Below are positions 11,742 to 23,476 of a stretch of DNA of 64,000 bases, piece by piece (position 1 is the first letter of the stretch; the number at the start of each line of letters is the position of its first letter). This DNA comes from Escarpia spicata (lineage: Eukaryota; Annelida; Polychaeta; Sabellida; Siboglinidae). Made by a program: the position numbers and the translations under genes. The notes below the pieces were generated by a model, which saw only the letters and a program-made list of their open reading frames with translations, searched no databases and had not been told where the DNA came from. The DNA is taken from positions 1,488,001-1,552,000 of the forward strand of contig OZ023206.1 of NCBI GenBank assembly GCA_963995525.1, written 5' to 3'.

Positions 11742-13371
11742 CTAGATTGATATCAAGCTACACACATAACTAGATTAACCCCAAATGGGAATGCATGTTA
11801 CCGTTTTATCCCCGTCACGTAAGTTACAAGAACATATTACGTAAGTTATAGGTGTGAAAACTCATCCCCATTTGAATTTTTTTCTTGTCTAAAGCAGCAG
11901 TACCTTCAGTACTCACGAGACAAACATGTCCCATATCCAAATGTTCGAAAAAAATTAATGCATATCACAGCAAAACGGTATTTGTAGTGCACTTTTTTCG
12001 GCGGAAGGATCCTTAATGTGGTCTTACCCCAAATATATGTTTTGCATGTTACAAATCTTCACGAAGGCTAGATTGATATCAAGCTACACACATAATTAGA
12101 TTAATCCCAAATGGGAATGCATGTTACCGTTCTATCTCCGTCACGTAAGTTACAAGAACATATTACGTAAGTTATAGGTGTGAAAACTCATCCCCATTTG
12201 AAGTTTTTTCTTGTCTAAAGCAGCAGTGCCTTCAGTACTCACGAGACAAACATGTCCCATATCAAAGTGTTCGAAAAAAATTAATGCATATCACAGCAAA
12301 ACGGTATTTGTAGTGCACTTTTTTCGGCGGAAGGATCTTTAATGTGGTCTTACCCCAAATAGATGTTTTGCATGTTACAAATCTTCACGAAGGCTAGATT
12401 GATATCAAGCTACACACATAACTAGATTAATCACAAATGGGAATGCATGTTACCGTTCTATCTCCGTCACGTAAGTTACAAGAACATACTACGTAAGTTA
12501 TAGGTGTGAAAACTCATCCCCATTTGAAGTTTTTTCTTGTCTAAAGCAGCAGTACCTTCAGTACTCACGAGACAAACATGTCCCATATCAAAGTGTTCGA
12601 AACAAATTAATGCATATCACAGCAAAACGGTATTTGTAGTGCACTTTTTTCTTTGGAAGGATCCTTAATGTGGTCTTACCCCAAATAGATGTTTTGCATG
12701 TTACAAATCTTCACGAAGGCTAGATTTATATCAAGCTACACACATAACTAGATTAATCACAAATGGAAATGCATGTTACCGTTCTATCTCCGTCACGTAA
12801 GTTACAAGAACATATTACGTAAGTTATAGGTGTGAAAACTCATCCCCATTTGAAGTTTTTTCTTGTCTAAAGCAGCAGTACCTTCAGTACTCACGAGACA
12901 AACATGTCCCATATCAAAGTGTTCGAAAAAAATTAATGCATATCACAGCAAAACGGTATTTGTAGTGCACTTTTTTCGGCGGAAGGATCTTTAATGTGGT
13001 CTTACCCCAAATAGATGTTTTGCATGTTACAAATCTTCACGAAGGCTAGATTGATTTCAAGCTACACACATAACTAGATTAATTACAAATGGGAATGCAT
13101 GTTACCGTTCTATCTCCGTCACGTAAGTTACAAGAACATATTACGTAAGTTATAGGTGTGAAAACTCATCCCCATTTGAAGTTTTTTCTTGTCTAAAGCA
13201 GCAGTACCTTCAGTACTCACGAGTCAAACATGTCCCATATGAAAGTTTTCGAAAAAAATTAATGCAAATCACAGCAAAACGGTATTTGTAGTGCACTTTT
13301 TTCGGCGGAAGGATCTTTAATGTGGTCTTACCCCAAATAGATGTTTTGCACGTTACAAATCTTCACGAAGG

Positions 13372-14023
13372 CTAGATTGATATCAAGCTACACACATAAC
13401 TAGATTAACCCCAAATGGGAATGCATGTTACCGTTTTATCCCCGTCACGTAAGTTACAAGAACATATTACGTAAGTTATAGGTGTGAAAACTCATCCCCA
13501 TTTGATGTTTTATCTTGTCTAAAGCAGCAGTACATTCAGTACTCAAGAGACAAACATGTCCCATGTCAAAATGTTCGAAAAAAATTAATGCATATCACAG
13601 CAAAACGGTATTTGTAGTGCACTTTTTTCGGCGGAAGGATCTTTAATGTGGTCTTACCCCAAATAGATGTTTTGCATGTTACAAATCTTCACGAAGGCTA
13701 GATTGATTTCAAGCTACACACATAACTAGATTAATTACAAATGGGAATGCATGTTACCGTTCTATCTCCGTCACGTAAGTTACAAGAACATATTACGTAA
13801 GTTATAGGTGTGAAAACTCATCCCCATTTGAAGTTTTTTCTTGTCTAAAGCAGCAGTACCTTCAGTACTCACGAGTCAAACATGTCCCATATGAAAGTTT
13901 TCGAAAAAAATTAATGCAAATCACAGCAAAACGGTATTTGTAGTGCACTTTTTTCGGCGGAAGGATCTTTAATGTGGTCTTACCCCAAATAGATGTTTTG
14001 CACGTTACAAATCTTCACGAAGG
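13372..14023 (+). repeat. Two-monomer insertion specific to copy A (M42-M43)
   Basis: M42 is W through CTCAAGAG and CATGTCAAAATG but then reads TGTAGTGCA, GGATCT, GCATG and GGCT, as P monomers do. M43 repeats the P4/T hybrid M41. The block equals a 652-bp duplication with one crossover inside M42. It is missing between M113 and M114 in copy B. Confidence 0.82.
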
Positions 14024-15001
14024 CTAGATTGATATCAAGCTACACACATAACTAGATTAACCCCAAATGGGAATGCATGTTACCGTTTTATCCCCGTCAC
14101 GTAAGTTACAAGAACATATTACGTAAGTTATAGGTGTGAAAACTCATCCCCATTTGATGTTTTATCTTGTCTAAAGCAGCAGTACATTCAGTACTCAAGA
14201 GACAAACATGTCCCATGTCAAAATGTTCGAAAAAAATTAATGCATATCACAGCAAAACGGTATTTGTAATGCACTTTTTTCGGCGGAAGGATCCTTAATG
14301 TGGTCTTACCCCAAATAGATGTTTTGCATGTTACAAATTTTCACGAAGGGTAGATTGATATCAAGCTACACACATAACTAGATTAACCCCAAATGGGAAT
14401 GCATGTTACCGTTTTATCCCCGTCACGTAAGTTACAAGAACATATTACGTAAGTTATAGGTGTGAAAACTCATCCCCATTTGAAGTTTTTTCTTGTCTAA
14501 AGCAGCAGTACCTTCAGTACTCACGAGACAAACATGTCCCATGTCCAAATGTTCGAAAAAAATTAATGCATATCACAGCAAAACGGTATTTGTAGTGCAC
14601 TTTTTTCGGCGGAAGGATCCTTAATGTGGTCTTACCCCAAATATATGTTTTGCATGTTACAAATCTTCACGAAGGCTAGATTGATATCAAGCTACACACA
14701 TAATTAGATTAACCACAAATGGGAATGCATGTTACCGTTCTATCTCCGTCACGTAAGTTACAAGAACATATTACGTAAGTTATAGGTGTGAAAACTCATC
14801 CCCATTTGAAGTTTTTTCTTGTCTAAAGCAGCAGTACCTTCAGTACTCACGAGACAAACATGTCCCATATCAAAGTGTTCGAAAAAAATTAATGCATATC
14901 ACAGCAAAACGGTATTTGTAGTGCACTTTTTTCGGCGGAAGGATCTTTAATGTGGTCTTACCCCAAATAGATGTTTTGCATGTTACAAATCTTCACGAAG
15001 G

Positions 15002-15326
15002 CTAGATTGATATCAAGCTACACACATAACTAGATTAATCACAAATGGGAATGCATGTTACCGTTCTATCTCCGTCACGTAAGTTACAAGAACATATTAC
15101 GTAAGTTATAGGTGTGAAAACTCATCCCCATTTGAAGTTTTTTCTTGTCTAAAGCAGCAGTACCTTCAGTACTCACGAGACAAACATGTCCCATATCAAA
15201 GTGTTCGAAAAAATTAATGCATATCACAGCAAAACGGTATTTGTAGTGCACTTTTTTCTTTGGAAGGATCCTTAATGTGGTCTTACCCCAAATAGATGTT
15301 TTGCATGTTACAAATCTTCACGAAGG
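15002..15326 (+). repeat. 325-bp monomer M47 (A-run shortened by one)
   Basis: P2-class monomer with six A after TTCG instead of seven, giving 325 bp. The same deletion is in M117 (37828-38152), the matching slot of copy B, which supports common descent of the two macro-copies. Neighbours on both sides match as well. Confidence 0.9.
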
Positions 15327-16630
15327 CTAGATTTATATCAAGCTACACACATAACTAGATTAATCACAAATGGAAATGCATGTTACCGTTCTATCTCCGT
15401 CACGTAAGTTACAAGAACATATTACGTAAGTTATAGGTGTGAAAACTCATCCCCATTTGAAGTTTTTTCTTGTCTAAAGCAGCAGTACCTTCAGTACTCA
15501 CGAGTCAAACATGTCCCATATGAAAGTTTTCGAAAAAAATTAATGCAAATCACAGCAAAACGGTATTTGTAGTGCACTTTTTTCGGCGGAAGGATCTTTA
15601 ATGTGGTCTTACCCCAAATAGATGTTTTGCACGTTACAAATCTTCACGAAGGCTAGATTGATATCAAGCTACACACATAACTAGATTAACCCCAAATGGG
15701 AATGCATGTTACCGTTTTATCCCCGTCACGTAAGTTACAAGAACATATTACGTAAGTTATAGGTGTGAAAACTCATCCCCATTTGATGTTTTATCTTGTC
15801 TAAAGCAGCAGTACCTTCAGTACTCACGAGACAAACATGTCCCATATCAAAGTGTTCGAAAAAAATTAATGCATATCACAGCAAAACGGTATTTGTAGTG
15901 CACTTTTTTCTTTGGAAGGATCCTTAATGTGGTCTTACCCCAAATAGATGTTTTGCATGTTACAAATCTTCACGAAGGCTAGATTGATTTCAAGCTACAC
16001 ACATAACTAGATTAATTACAAATGGGAATGCATGTTACCGTTCTATCTCCGTCACGTAAGTTACAAGAACATATTAAGTAAGTTATAGGTGTGAAAACTA
16101 ATCCCCATTTGAAGTTTTTTCTTATTTAAAGCAGCAGTACATTCAGTACTCACGAGACAAACATGTCCCATGTCAAAGTGTTCAAAAAAAATTAATGCAT
16201 ATCACAGCAAAATGGTATTTGTAGTGCACTTTTTTCGGCGGAAGGATCCTTAATGTGGTCTTATCCCAAATAGATGATTTGCATGTTACAAATCTTCACG
16301 AAGGCTAGATTGATATCAAGCTACACACATAACAAGATTAACCCCAAATGGGAATGCATGTTACCGTTTTATCCCCGTCACGTAAGTTACAAGAACATAT
16401 TACGTAAGTTATAGGTGTGAAAACTCATCCCCATTTGAAGTTTTTTCTTGTCTAAAGCAGCAGTACCTTCAGTACTCACGAGACAAACATGTCCCATATC
16501 AAAGTGTTCGAAAAAAATTAATGCATATCACAGCAAAACGGTATTTGTAGTGCACTTTTTTCGGCGGAAGGATCTTTAATGTGGTCTTACCCCAAATAGA
16601 TGTTTTGCATGTTACAAATTTTCACGAAGG

Positions 16631-17934
16631 CTAGATTGATATCAAGCTACACACATAACTAGATTAATCACAAATGGGAATGCATGTTACCGTTCTATCT
16701 CCGTCACGTAAGTTACAAGAACATATTACGTAAGTTATAGGTGTGAAAACTAATCCCCATTTGAAGTTTTTTCTTGTCTAAAGCAGCAGTACATTCAGTA
16801 CTCACGAGACAAACGTGTCCCATGTCAAAGTGTTCGAAAAAAATTAATGCATATCACAGCAAAACGGTATTTGTAGTGCACTTTTTTCGGCGGAAGGATC
16901 CTTAATGTGGTCTTACCCCAAATAGATGTTTTGCATGTTACAAATTTTCACGAAAGGTAGATTGATATCAAGCTACACACATAACTAGATTAAACCCAAA
17001 TGGGAATGCATGTTACCGTTTTATCCCCGTCACGTAAGTTACAAGAACATATTACGTAAGTTATAGGTGTGAAAACTCATCCCCATTTGAAGTTTTTTCT
17101 TGTCTAAAGCAGCAATACCTTCAGTACTCACGAGACAAACATGTCCCATATCAAAGTGTTCGAAAAAAATTTATGCATATCACAGCAAAACGGTATTTGT
17201 AGTGCACTTTTTTTTGCGGAATGATCTTTAAAGTGGTCTTACCCCAAATAGATGTTTTGCACGTTACAAATCTTCACGAAGGCTAGATTGATATCAAGCT
17301 ACACACATAACTAGATTATCCCCAAATGGGAATGCATGTTACCGTTTTATCCCCGTCACGTAAGTTACAAGAACATATTACGTAAGTTATAGGTGTGAAA
17401 ACTCATCCCCATTTGAATTTTTTTCTTGTCTAAAGCAGCAGTACCTTCAGTACTCACGAGACAAACATGTCCCATGTCCAAATGTTCGAAAAAAATTAAT
17501 GCATATCACAGCAAAACGGTATTTGTAGTGCACTTTTTTCGGCGGAAGGATCCTTAATGTGGTCTTACCCCAAATATATGTTTTGCATGTTACAAATCTT
17601 CACGAAGGCTAGATTGATATCAAGCTACACAAATAATTAGATTAACCACAAATGGGAATGCATGTTACCGTTCTATCTCCGTCACGTAAGTTACAAGAAC
17701 ATATTACGTAAGTTATAGGTGTGAAAACTCATCCCCATTTGAAGTTTTTTCTTGTCTAAAGCAGCAGTACCTTCAGTACTCACGAGACAAACATGTCCCA
17801 TATCAAAGTGTTCGAAAAAAATTAATGCATATCACAGCAAAACGGTATTTGTAGTGCACTTTTTTCGGCGGAAGGATCTTTAATGTGGTCTTACCCCAAA
17901 TAGATGTTTTGCATGTTACAAATTTTCACGAAGG
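16631..17934 (+). repeat. Four-monomer unit Z2-Z3-Y-P1, first of two tandem copies
   Basis: M52-M55, 1,304 bp. It is followed at 17935-19238 by M56-M59 with the same class order. M55 starts as P1 but ends AATTTTC, like Z1, which places a crossover in its 3' part. Copy B has only one such unit, with its Z3 and Y collapsed into the hybrid M124 (40109-40434). Confidence 0.85.
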
Positions 17935-19238
17935 CTAGATTGATATCAAGCTACACACATAACTAGATTAATCACAAATGGGAATGCATGTTACCGTTCT
18001 ATCTCCGTCACGTAAGTTACAAGAACATATTACGTAAGTTATAGGTGTGAAAACTAATCCCCATTTGAAGTTTTTTCTTGTCTAAAGCAGCAGTACATTC
18101 AGTACTCACGAGACAAACGTGTCCCATGTCAAAGTGTTCGAAAAAAATTAATGCATATCACAGCAAAACGGTATTTGTAGTGCACTTTTTTCGGCGGAAG
18201 GATCCTTAATGTGGTCTTACCCCAAATAGATGTTTTGCATGTTACAAATTTTCACGAAAGGTAGATTGATATCAAGCTACACACATAACTAGATTAAACC
18301 CAAATGGGAATGCATGTTACCGTTTTATCCCCGTCACGTAAGTTACAAGAACATATTACGTAAGTTATAGGTGTGAAAACTCATCCCCATTTGAAGTTTT
18401 TTCTTGTCTAAAGCAGCAATACCTTCAGTACTCACGAGACAAACATGTCCCATATCAAAGTGTTCGAAAAAAATTTATGCATATCACAGCAAAACGGTAT
18501 TTGTAGTGCACTTTTTTTTGCGGAATGATCTTTAAAGTGGTCTTACCCCAAATAGATGTTTTGCACGTTACAAATCTTCACGAAGGCTAGATTGATATCA
18601 AGCTACACACATAACTAGATTAACCCCAAATGGGAATGCATGTTACCGTTTTATCCCCGTCACGTAAGTTACAAGAACATATTACGTAAGTTATAGGTGT
18701 GAAAACTCATCCCCATTTGAATTTTTTTCTTGTCTAAAGCAGCAGTACCTTCAGTACTCACGAGACAAACATGTCCCATGTCCAAATGTTCGAAAAAAAT
18801 TAATGCATATCACAGCAAAACGGTATTTGTAGTGCACTTTTTTCGGCGGAAGGATCCTTAATGTGGTCTTACCCCAAATATATGTTTTGCATGTTACAAA
18901 TCTTCACGAAGGCTAGATTGATATCAAGCTACACACATAATTAGATTAACCACAAATGGGAATGCATGTTACCGTTCTATCTCCGTCACGTAAGTTACAA
19001 GAACATATTACGTAAGTTATAGGTGTGAAAACTCATCCCCATTTGAAGTTTTTTCTTGTCTAAAGCAGCAGTACCTTCAGTACTCACGAGACAAACATGT
19101 CCCATATCAAAGTGTTCGAAAAAAATTAATGCATATCACAGCAAAACGGTATTTGTAGTGCACTTTTTTCGGCGGAAGGATCTTTAATGTGGTCTTACCC
19201 CAAATAGATGTTTTGCATGTTACAAATCTTCACGAAGG
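17935..19238 (+). repeat. Four-monomer unit Z2-Z3-Y-P1, second tandem copy
   Basis: M56-M59, 1,304 bp, with starts 17935, 18261, 18587 and 18913. M56 and M57 match M52 and M53 at every class marker I checked. M59 is an intact P1 and leads into P2 (M60). Confidence 0.85.
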
Positions 19239-22172
19239 CTAGATTGATATCAAGCTACACACATAACTAGATTAATCACAAATGGGAATGCATGTTACCG
19301 TTCTATCTCCGTCACGTAAGTTACAAGAACATATTACGTAAGTTATAGGTGTGAAAACTCATCCCCATTTGAAGTTTTTTCTTGTCTAAAGCAGCAGTAC
19401 CTTCAGTACTCACGAGACAAACATGTCCCATATCAAAGTGTTCGAAAAAAATGTATGCATATCACAGCAAAACGGTATTTGTAGTGCACTTTTTTCTTTG
19501 GAAGGATCCTTAATGTGGTCTTACCCCAAATAGATGTTTTGCATGTTACAAATCTTCACGAAGGCTAGATTGATATCAAGCTACACACATAACAAGATTA
19601 ACCCCAAATGGGAATGCATGTTACCGTTTTATCCCCGTCACGTAAGTTACAAGAACATATTACGTAAGTTATAGGTGTGAAAACTCATCCCCATTTGAAG
19701 TTTTTTCTTGTCTAAAGCAGCAGTACCTTCAGTACTCACGAGACAAACATGTCCCATATCAAAGTGTTCGAAAAAAATTAATGCATATCACAGCAAAACG
19801 GTATTTGTAGTGCACTTTTTTCGGCGGAAGGATCTTTAATGTGGTCTTACCCCAAATAGATGTTTTGCATGTTACAAATTTTCACGAAGGCTAGATTGAT
19901 ATCAAGCTACACACATAACTAGATTAATCACAAATGGGAATGCATGTTACCGTTCTATCTCCGTCACGTAAGTTACAAGAACATATTACGTAAGTTATAG
20001 GTGTGAAAACTAATCCCCATTTGAAGTTTTTTCTTGTCTAAAGCAGCAGTACATTCAGTACTCACGAGACAAACGTGTCCCATGTCAAAGTGTTCGAAAA
20101 AAATTAATGCATATCACAGGAAAACGGTATTTGTAGTGCACTTTTTTCGGCGTAAGGATCCTTAATGTGGTCTTACCCCAAATAGATGTTTTGCATGTTA
20201 CAAATTTTCACGAAAGGTAGATTGATATCAAGCTACACACATAACTAGATTAAACCCAAATGGGAATGCATGTTACCGTTTTATCCCCGTCACGTAAGTT
20301 ACAAGAACATATTACGTAAGTTATAGGTGTGAAAACTCATCCCCATTTGAAGTTTTTTCTTGTCTAAAGCAGCAATACCTTCAGTACTCACGAGACAAAC
20401 ATGTCCCATATCAAAGTGTTCGAAAAAAATTTATGCATATCACAGCAAAACGGTATTTGTAGTGCACTTTTTTTTGCGGAATGATCTTTAAAGTGGTCTT
20501 ACCCCAAATAGATGTTTTGCACGTTACAAATCTTCACGAAGGCTAGATTGATATCAAGCTACACACATAACTAGATTAACCCCAAATGGGAATGCATGTT
20601 ACCGTTTTATCCCCGTCACGTAAGTTACAAGAACATATTACGTAAGTTATAGGTGTGAAAACTCATCCCCATTTGAATTTTTTTCTTGTCTAAAGCAGCA
20701 GTACCTTCAGTACTCACGAGACAAACATGTCCCATGTCCAAATGTTCGAAAAAAATTAATGCATATCACAGCAAAACGGTATTTGTAGTGCACTTTTTTC
20801 GGCGGAAGGATCCTTAATGTGGTCTTACCCCAAATATATGTTTTGCATGTTACAAATCTTCACGAAGGCTAGATTGATATCAAGCTACACACATAATTAG
20901 ATTAACCACAAATGGGAATGCATGTTACCGTTCTATCTCCGTCACGTAAGTTACAAGAACATATTACGTAAGTTATAGGTGTGAAAACTCATCCCCATTT
21001 GAAGTTTTTTCTTGTCTAAAGCAGCAGTACCTTCAGTACTCACGAGACAAACATGTCCCATATCAAAGTGTTCGAAAAAAATTAATGCATATCACAGCAA
21101 AACGGTATTTGTAGTGCACTTTTTTCTTTGGAAGGATCCTTAATGTGGTCTTACCCCAAATAGATGTTTTGCATGTTACAAATCTTCACGAAGGCTAGAT
21201 TGATATCAAGCTACACACATAACTAGATTAATCACAAATGGAAATGCATGTTACCGTTCTATCTCCGTCACGTAAGTTACAAGAACATATTACGTAAGTT
21301 ATAGGTGTGAAAACTCATCCCCATTTGAAGTTTTTTCTTGTCTAAAGCAGCAGTACCTTCAGTACTCACGAGACAAACATGTCCCATATCAAAGTGTTCG
21401 AAAAAAATTAATGCATATCACAGCAAAACGGTATTTGTAGTGCACTTTTTTCGGCGGAAGGATCTTTAATGTGGTCTTACCCCAAATAGATGTTTTGCAT
21501 GTTACAAATCTTCACGAAGGCTAGATTGATATCAAGCTACACACATAACTAGATTAATTACAAATGGGAATGCATGTTACCGTTCTATCTCCGTCACGTA
21601 AGTTACAAGAACATATTAAGTAAGTTATAGGTGTGAAAACTAATCCCCATTTGAAGTTTTTTCTTATTTAAAGCAGCAGTACATTCAGTACTCCCGAGAC
21701 AAACATGTCCCATGTCAAAGTGTTCAAAAAAAATTAATGCATATCACAGCAAAATGGTATTTGTAGTGCACTTTTTTCGGCGGAAGGATCCTTAATGTGG
21801 TCTTATCCCAAATAGATGATTTGCATGTTACAAATCTTCACGAAGGCTAGATTGATATCAAGCTACACACATAACAAGATTAACCCCAAATGGGAATGCA
21901 TGTTACCGTTTTATCCCCGTCACGTAAGTTACAAGAACATATTACGTAAGTTATAGGTGTGAAAACTCATCCCCATTTGAAGTTTTTTCTTGTCTAAAGC
22001 TGCAGTACCTTCAGTACTCACGAGACAAACATGTCCCATATCAAAGTGTTCGAAAAAAATTAATGCATATCACAGCAAAACGGTATTTGTAGTGCACTTT
22101 TTTCGGCGGAAGGATCTTTAATGTGGTCTTACCCCAAATAGATGTTTTGCATGTTACAAATTTTCACGAAGG

Positions 22173-22498
22173 CTAGATTGATATCAAGCTACACACATAA
22201 CTAGATTAATCACAAATGGGAATGCATGTTACCGTTCTATCTCCGTCACGTAAGTTACAAGAACATATTACGTAAGTTATAGGTGTGAAAACTAATCCCC
22301 ATTTGAAGTTTTTTCTTGTCTAAAGCAGCAGTACATTCAGTACTCACGAGACAAACGTGTCCCATGTCAAAGTGTTCGAAAAAAATTAATGCATATCACA
22401 GCAAAACGGTATTTGTAGTGCACTTTTTTCGGCGGAAGGATCCTTAATGTGGTCTTATCCCAAATAGATGATTTGCATGTTACAAATCTTCACGAAGG
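22173..22498 (+). repeat. Hybrid monomer M69 (Z2 5' / P4' 3')
   Basis: Reads as Z2 (AATCAC, CTATCT, ACTAATCC, AACGTGTCC) to about position 270, then as P4' (CTTATCCC, GATGATTT, AATCTTC). The exchange lies in the 3' quarter. Identical-type hybrids occur at M135 (43695) and M142 (45977), so the event predates the macro-duplication. Confidence 0.85.
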
Positions 22499-23150
22499 CT
22501 AGATTGATATCAAGCTACACACATAACTAGATTAACCCCAAATGGGAATGCATGTTACCGTTTTATCCCCGTCACGTAAGTTACAAGAACATATTACGTA
22601 AGTTATAGGTGTGAAAACTCATCCCCATTTGAAGTTTTTTCTTGTCTAAAGCAGCAGTACCTTCAGTACTCACGAGACAAACATGTCCCATATCAAAGTG
22701 TTCGAAAAAAAGTAATGCATATCACAGCAAAACGGTATTTGTAATGCACTTTTTTCGGCGGAAGGATATTTAATGTGGTCTTACCCCAAATATATGTTTT
22801 CCATGTTACAAGTCTTCACGAAGGCTAGATTGATATCAAGCTACACACATAACTAGATTAACCCCAAATGGGAATGCATGTTACCGTTTTATCCCCGTCA
22901 CGTAAGTTACAAGAACATATTACGTAAGTTATAGGTGTTAAAACTCATCCCCATTTGATGTTTTATCTTGTCTAAAGCAGCAGTACATTCAGTACTCACG
23001 AGACAAACATGTCCCATGTAAAAATGTTCGAAAAAAATTAATGGATATCACAGCAAAACGGTATTTGTAGTGCACTTTTTTCGACGGAAGGATCCTTAAT
23101 GTGGTCTTACCCCAAATAGATGTTTTGCATGTTACAAATCTTCACGAAGG

Positions 23151-23476
23151 CTAGATTGATATCAAGCTACACACATAACTAGATTAACCACAAATGGGAA
23201 TGCATGTTACCGTTGTATCCCCGTCACGTAAGTTACAAGAACATATTACGTAAGTTATAGGTGTGAAAACTCATCCCCATTTGAAGTTTTTTCTTGTCTA
23301 AAGCAGCAGTACCTTCAGTACTCACGAGACAAACATGTCCCATATCAAAGTTTTCGAAAAAAATTAATGCAAATCACAGCAAAACGGTATTTGTAGTGCA
23401 CTTTTTTCGGCGGAAAGATCTTTAATGTGGTCTTACCCCAAATATATGTTTTGCACGTTACAAATCTTCACGAAGG
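23151..23476 (+). repeat. Junction monomer M72 between macro-copies A and B
   Basis: AA3-class monomer (CGTTGTATCC, CATATCAAAGTTTTC, GCAAATC, GGAAAGATC, TATATG, GCACG) followed directly by the Q of copy B. Its last ~55 bp match both AA3 and M5. An exchange between an AA3 at the right end and an M5-like monomer at the left end of the segment, somewhere in about 23417-23476, would produce this junction. Confidence 0.7.

Larger units (their letters stand above)
11742..15978 (+). repeat. Y/P block M37-M49 with hybrid monomers
   Basis: Thirteen monomers, 4,237 bp (M47 is 325 bp). The order is Y, P1, P2, P3, P4/T, W/P, P4/T, W, Y (with GAAGTTTTTT), P1, P2, P3/T, W/P2. M41 and M43 start as P4 (GATTTCAAG, AATTAC, CTATCT) and end as T (GAGTCAAAC, CATATGAAAG, GCACG). 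M48 starts as P3 and ends as T. M49 starts as W (GATGTTTTAT) and ends as P2 (CTTTGG, GGATCC). In copy B (35220-39130) the pair equivalent to M42-M43 is absent and one more P3 follows W/P2. Confidence 0.85.
15979..20868 (+). repeat. Z block M50-M64 of copy A
   Basis: Fifteen monomers: P4', Z1, Z2, Z3, Y, P1, Z2, Z3, Y, P1, P2, Z1, Z2, Z3, Y. M50 is the full P4' type (ATTAAGTAAG, ACTAATCC, CTTATTTAAAG, AAAATGG, GATGATTT). Z2 combines CTATCT, ACTAATCC and AACGTGTCC. Z3 is U-like with AAACCC and CAGCAATACC. M62 has private CACAGG and CGTAAGG, shared with M128. Confidence 0.86.
1631..23476 (+). repeat. Macro-duplication copy A: 67 monomers, 21,846 bp
   Basis: Monomers M6-M72. The class order is Q R S Q R T U, Q R S Q R T U, Q R V R T W U X R, W W U X R T, W U, then a Y/P block, a Z block, and finally P3 P4' Z1 Z2 AA1 AA2 AA3. 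The same order with the same private mutations appears again in 23477-44998. Shared privates include AAAACAATT (M7/M74), GCTTGTT (M21/M87), CAGTGCC (M38/M110), ACATACTACG (M39/M111), a one-base A-run deletion (M47/M117), ATGTATGC (M60/M126), CACAGG with CGTAAGG (M62/M128), CTCCCGAG (M67/M133) and AAGCTGCAG (M68/M134). Comparison was by diagnostic sites; M6 and M73 were read through and are identical. Confidence 0.92.
20869..23476 (+). repeat. Right end of copy A: M65-M72 ending AA1-AA2-AA3
   Basis: Eight monomers. M65 is P1 at its 5' end and P2 at its 3' end (CTTTGG, GGATCC). Then P3, P4' (CTCCCGAG), Z1 (AAGCTGCAG), a Z2/P4' hybrid (M69, ending GATGATTT), AA1, AA2 and AA3. The same eight, with the same private bases, are at 42391-44998. 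The last seven (2,282 bp) also seed the mosaic region 44999-53148. Confidence 0.9.
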
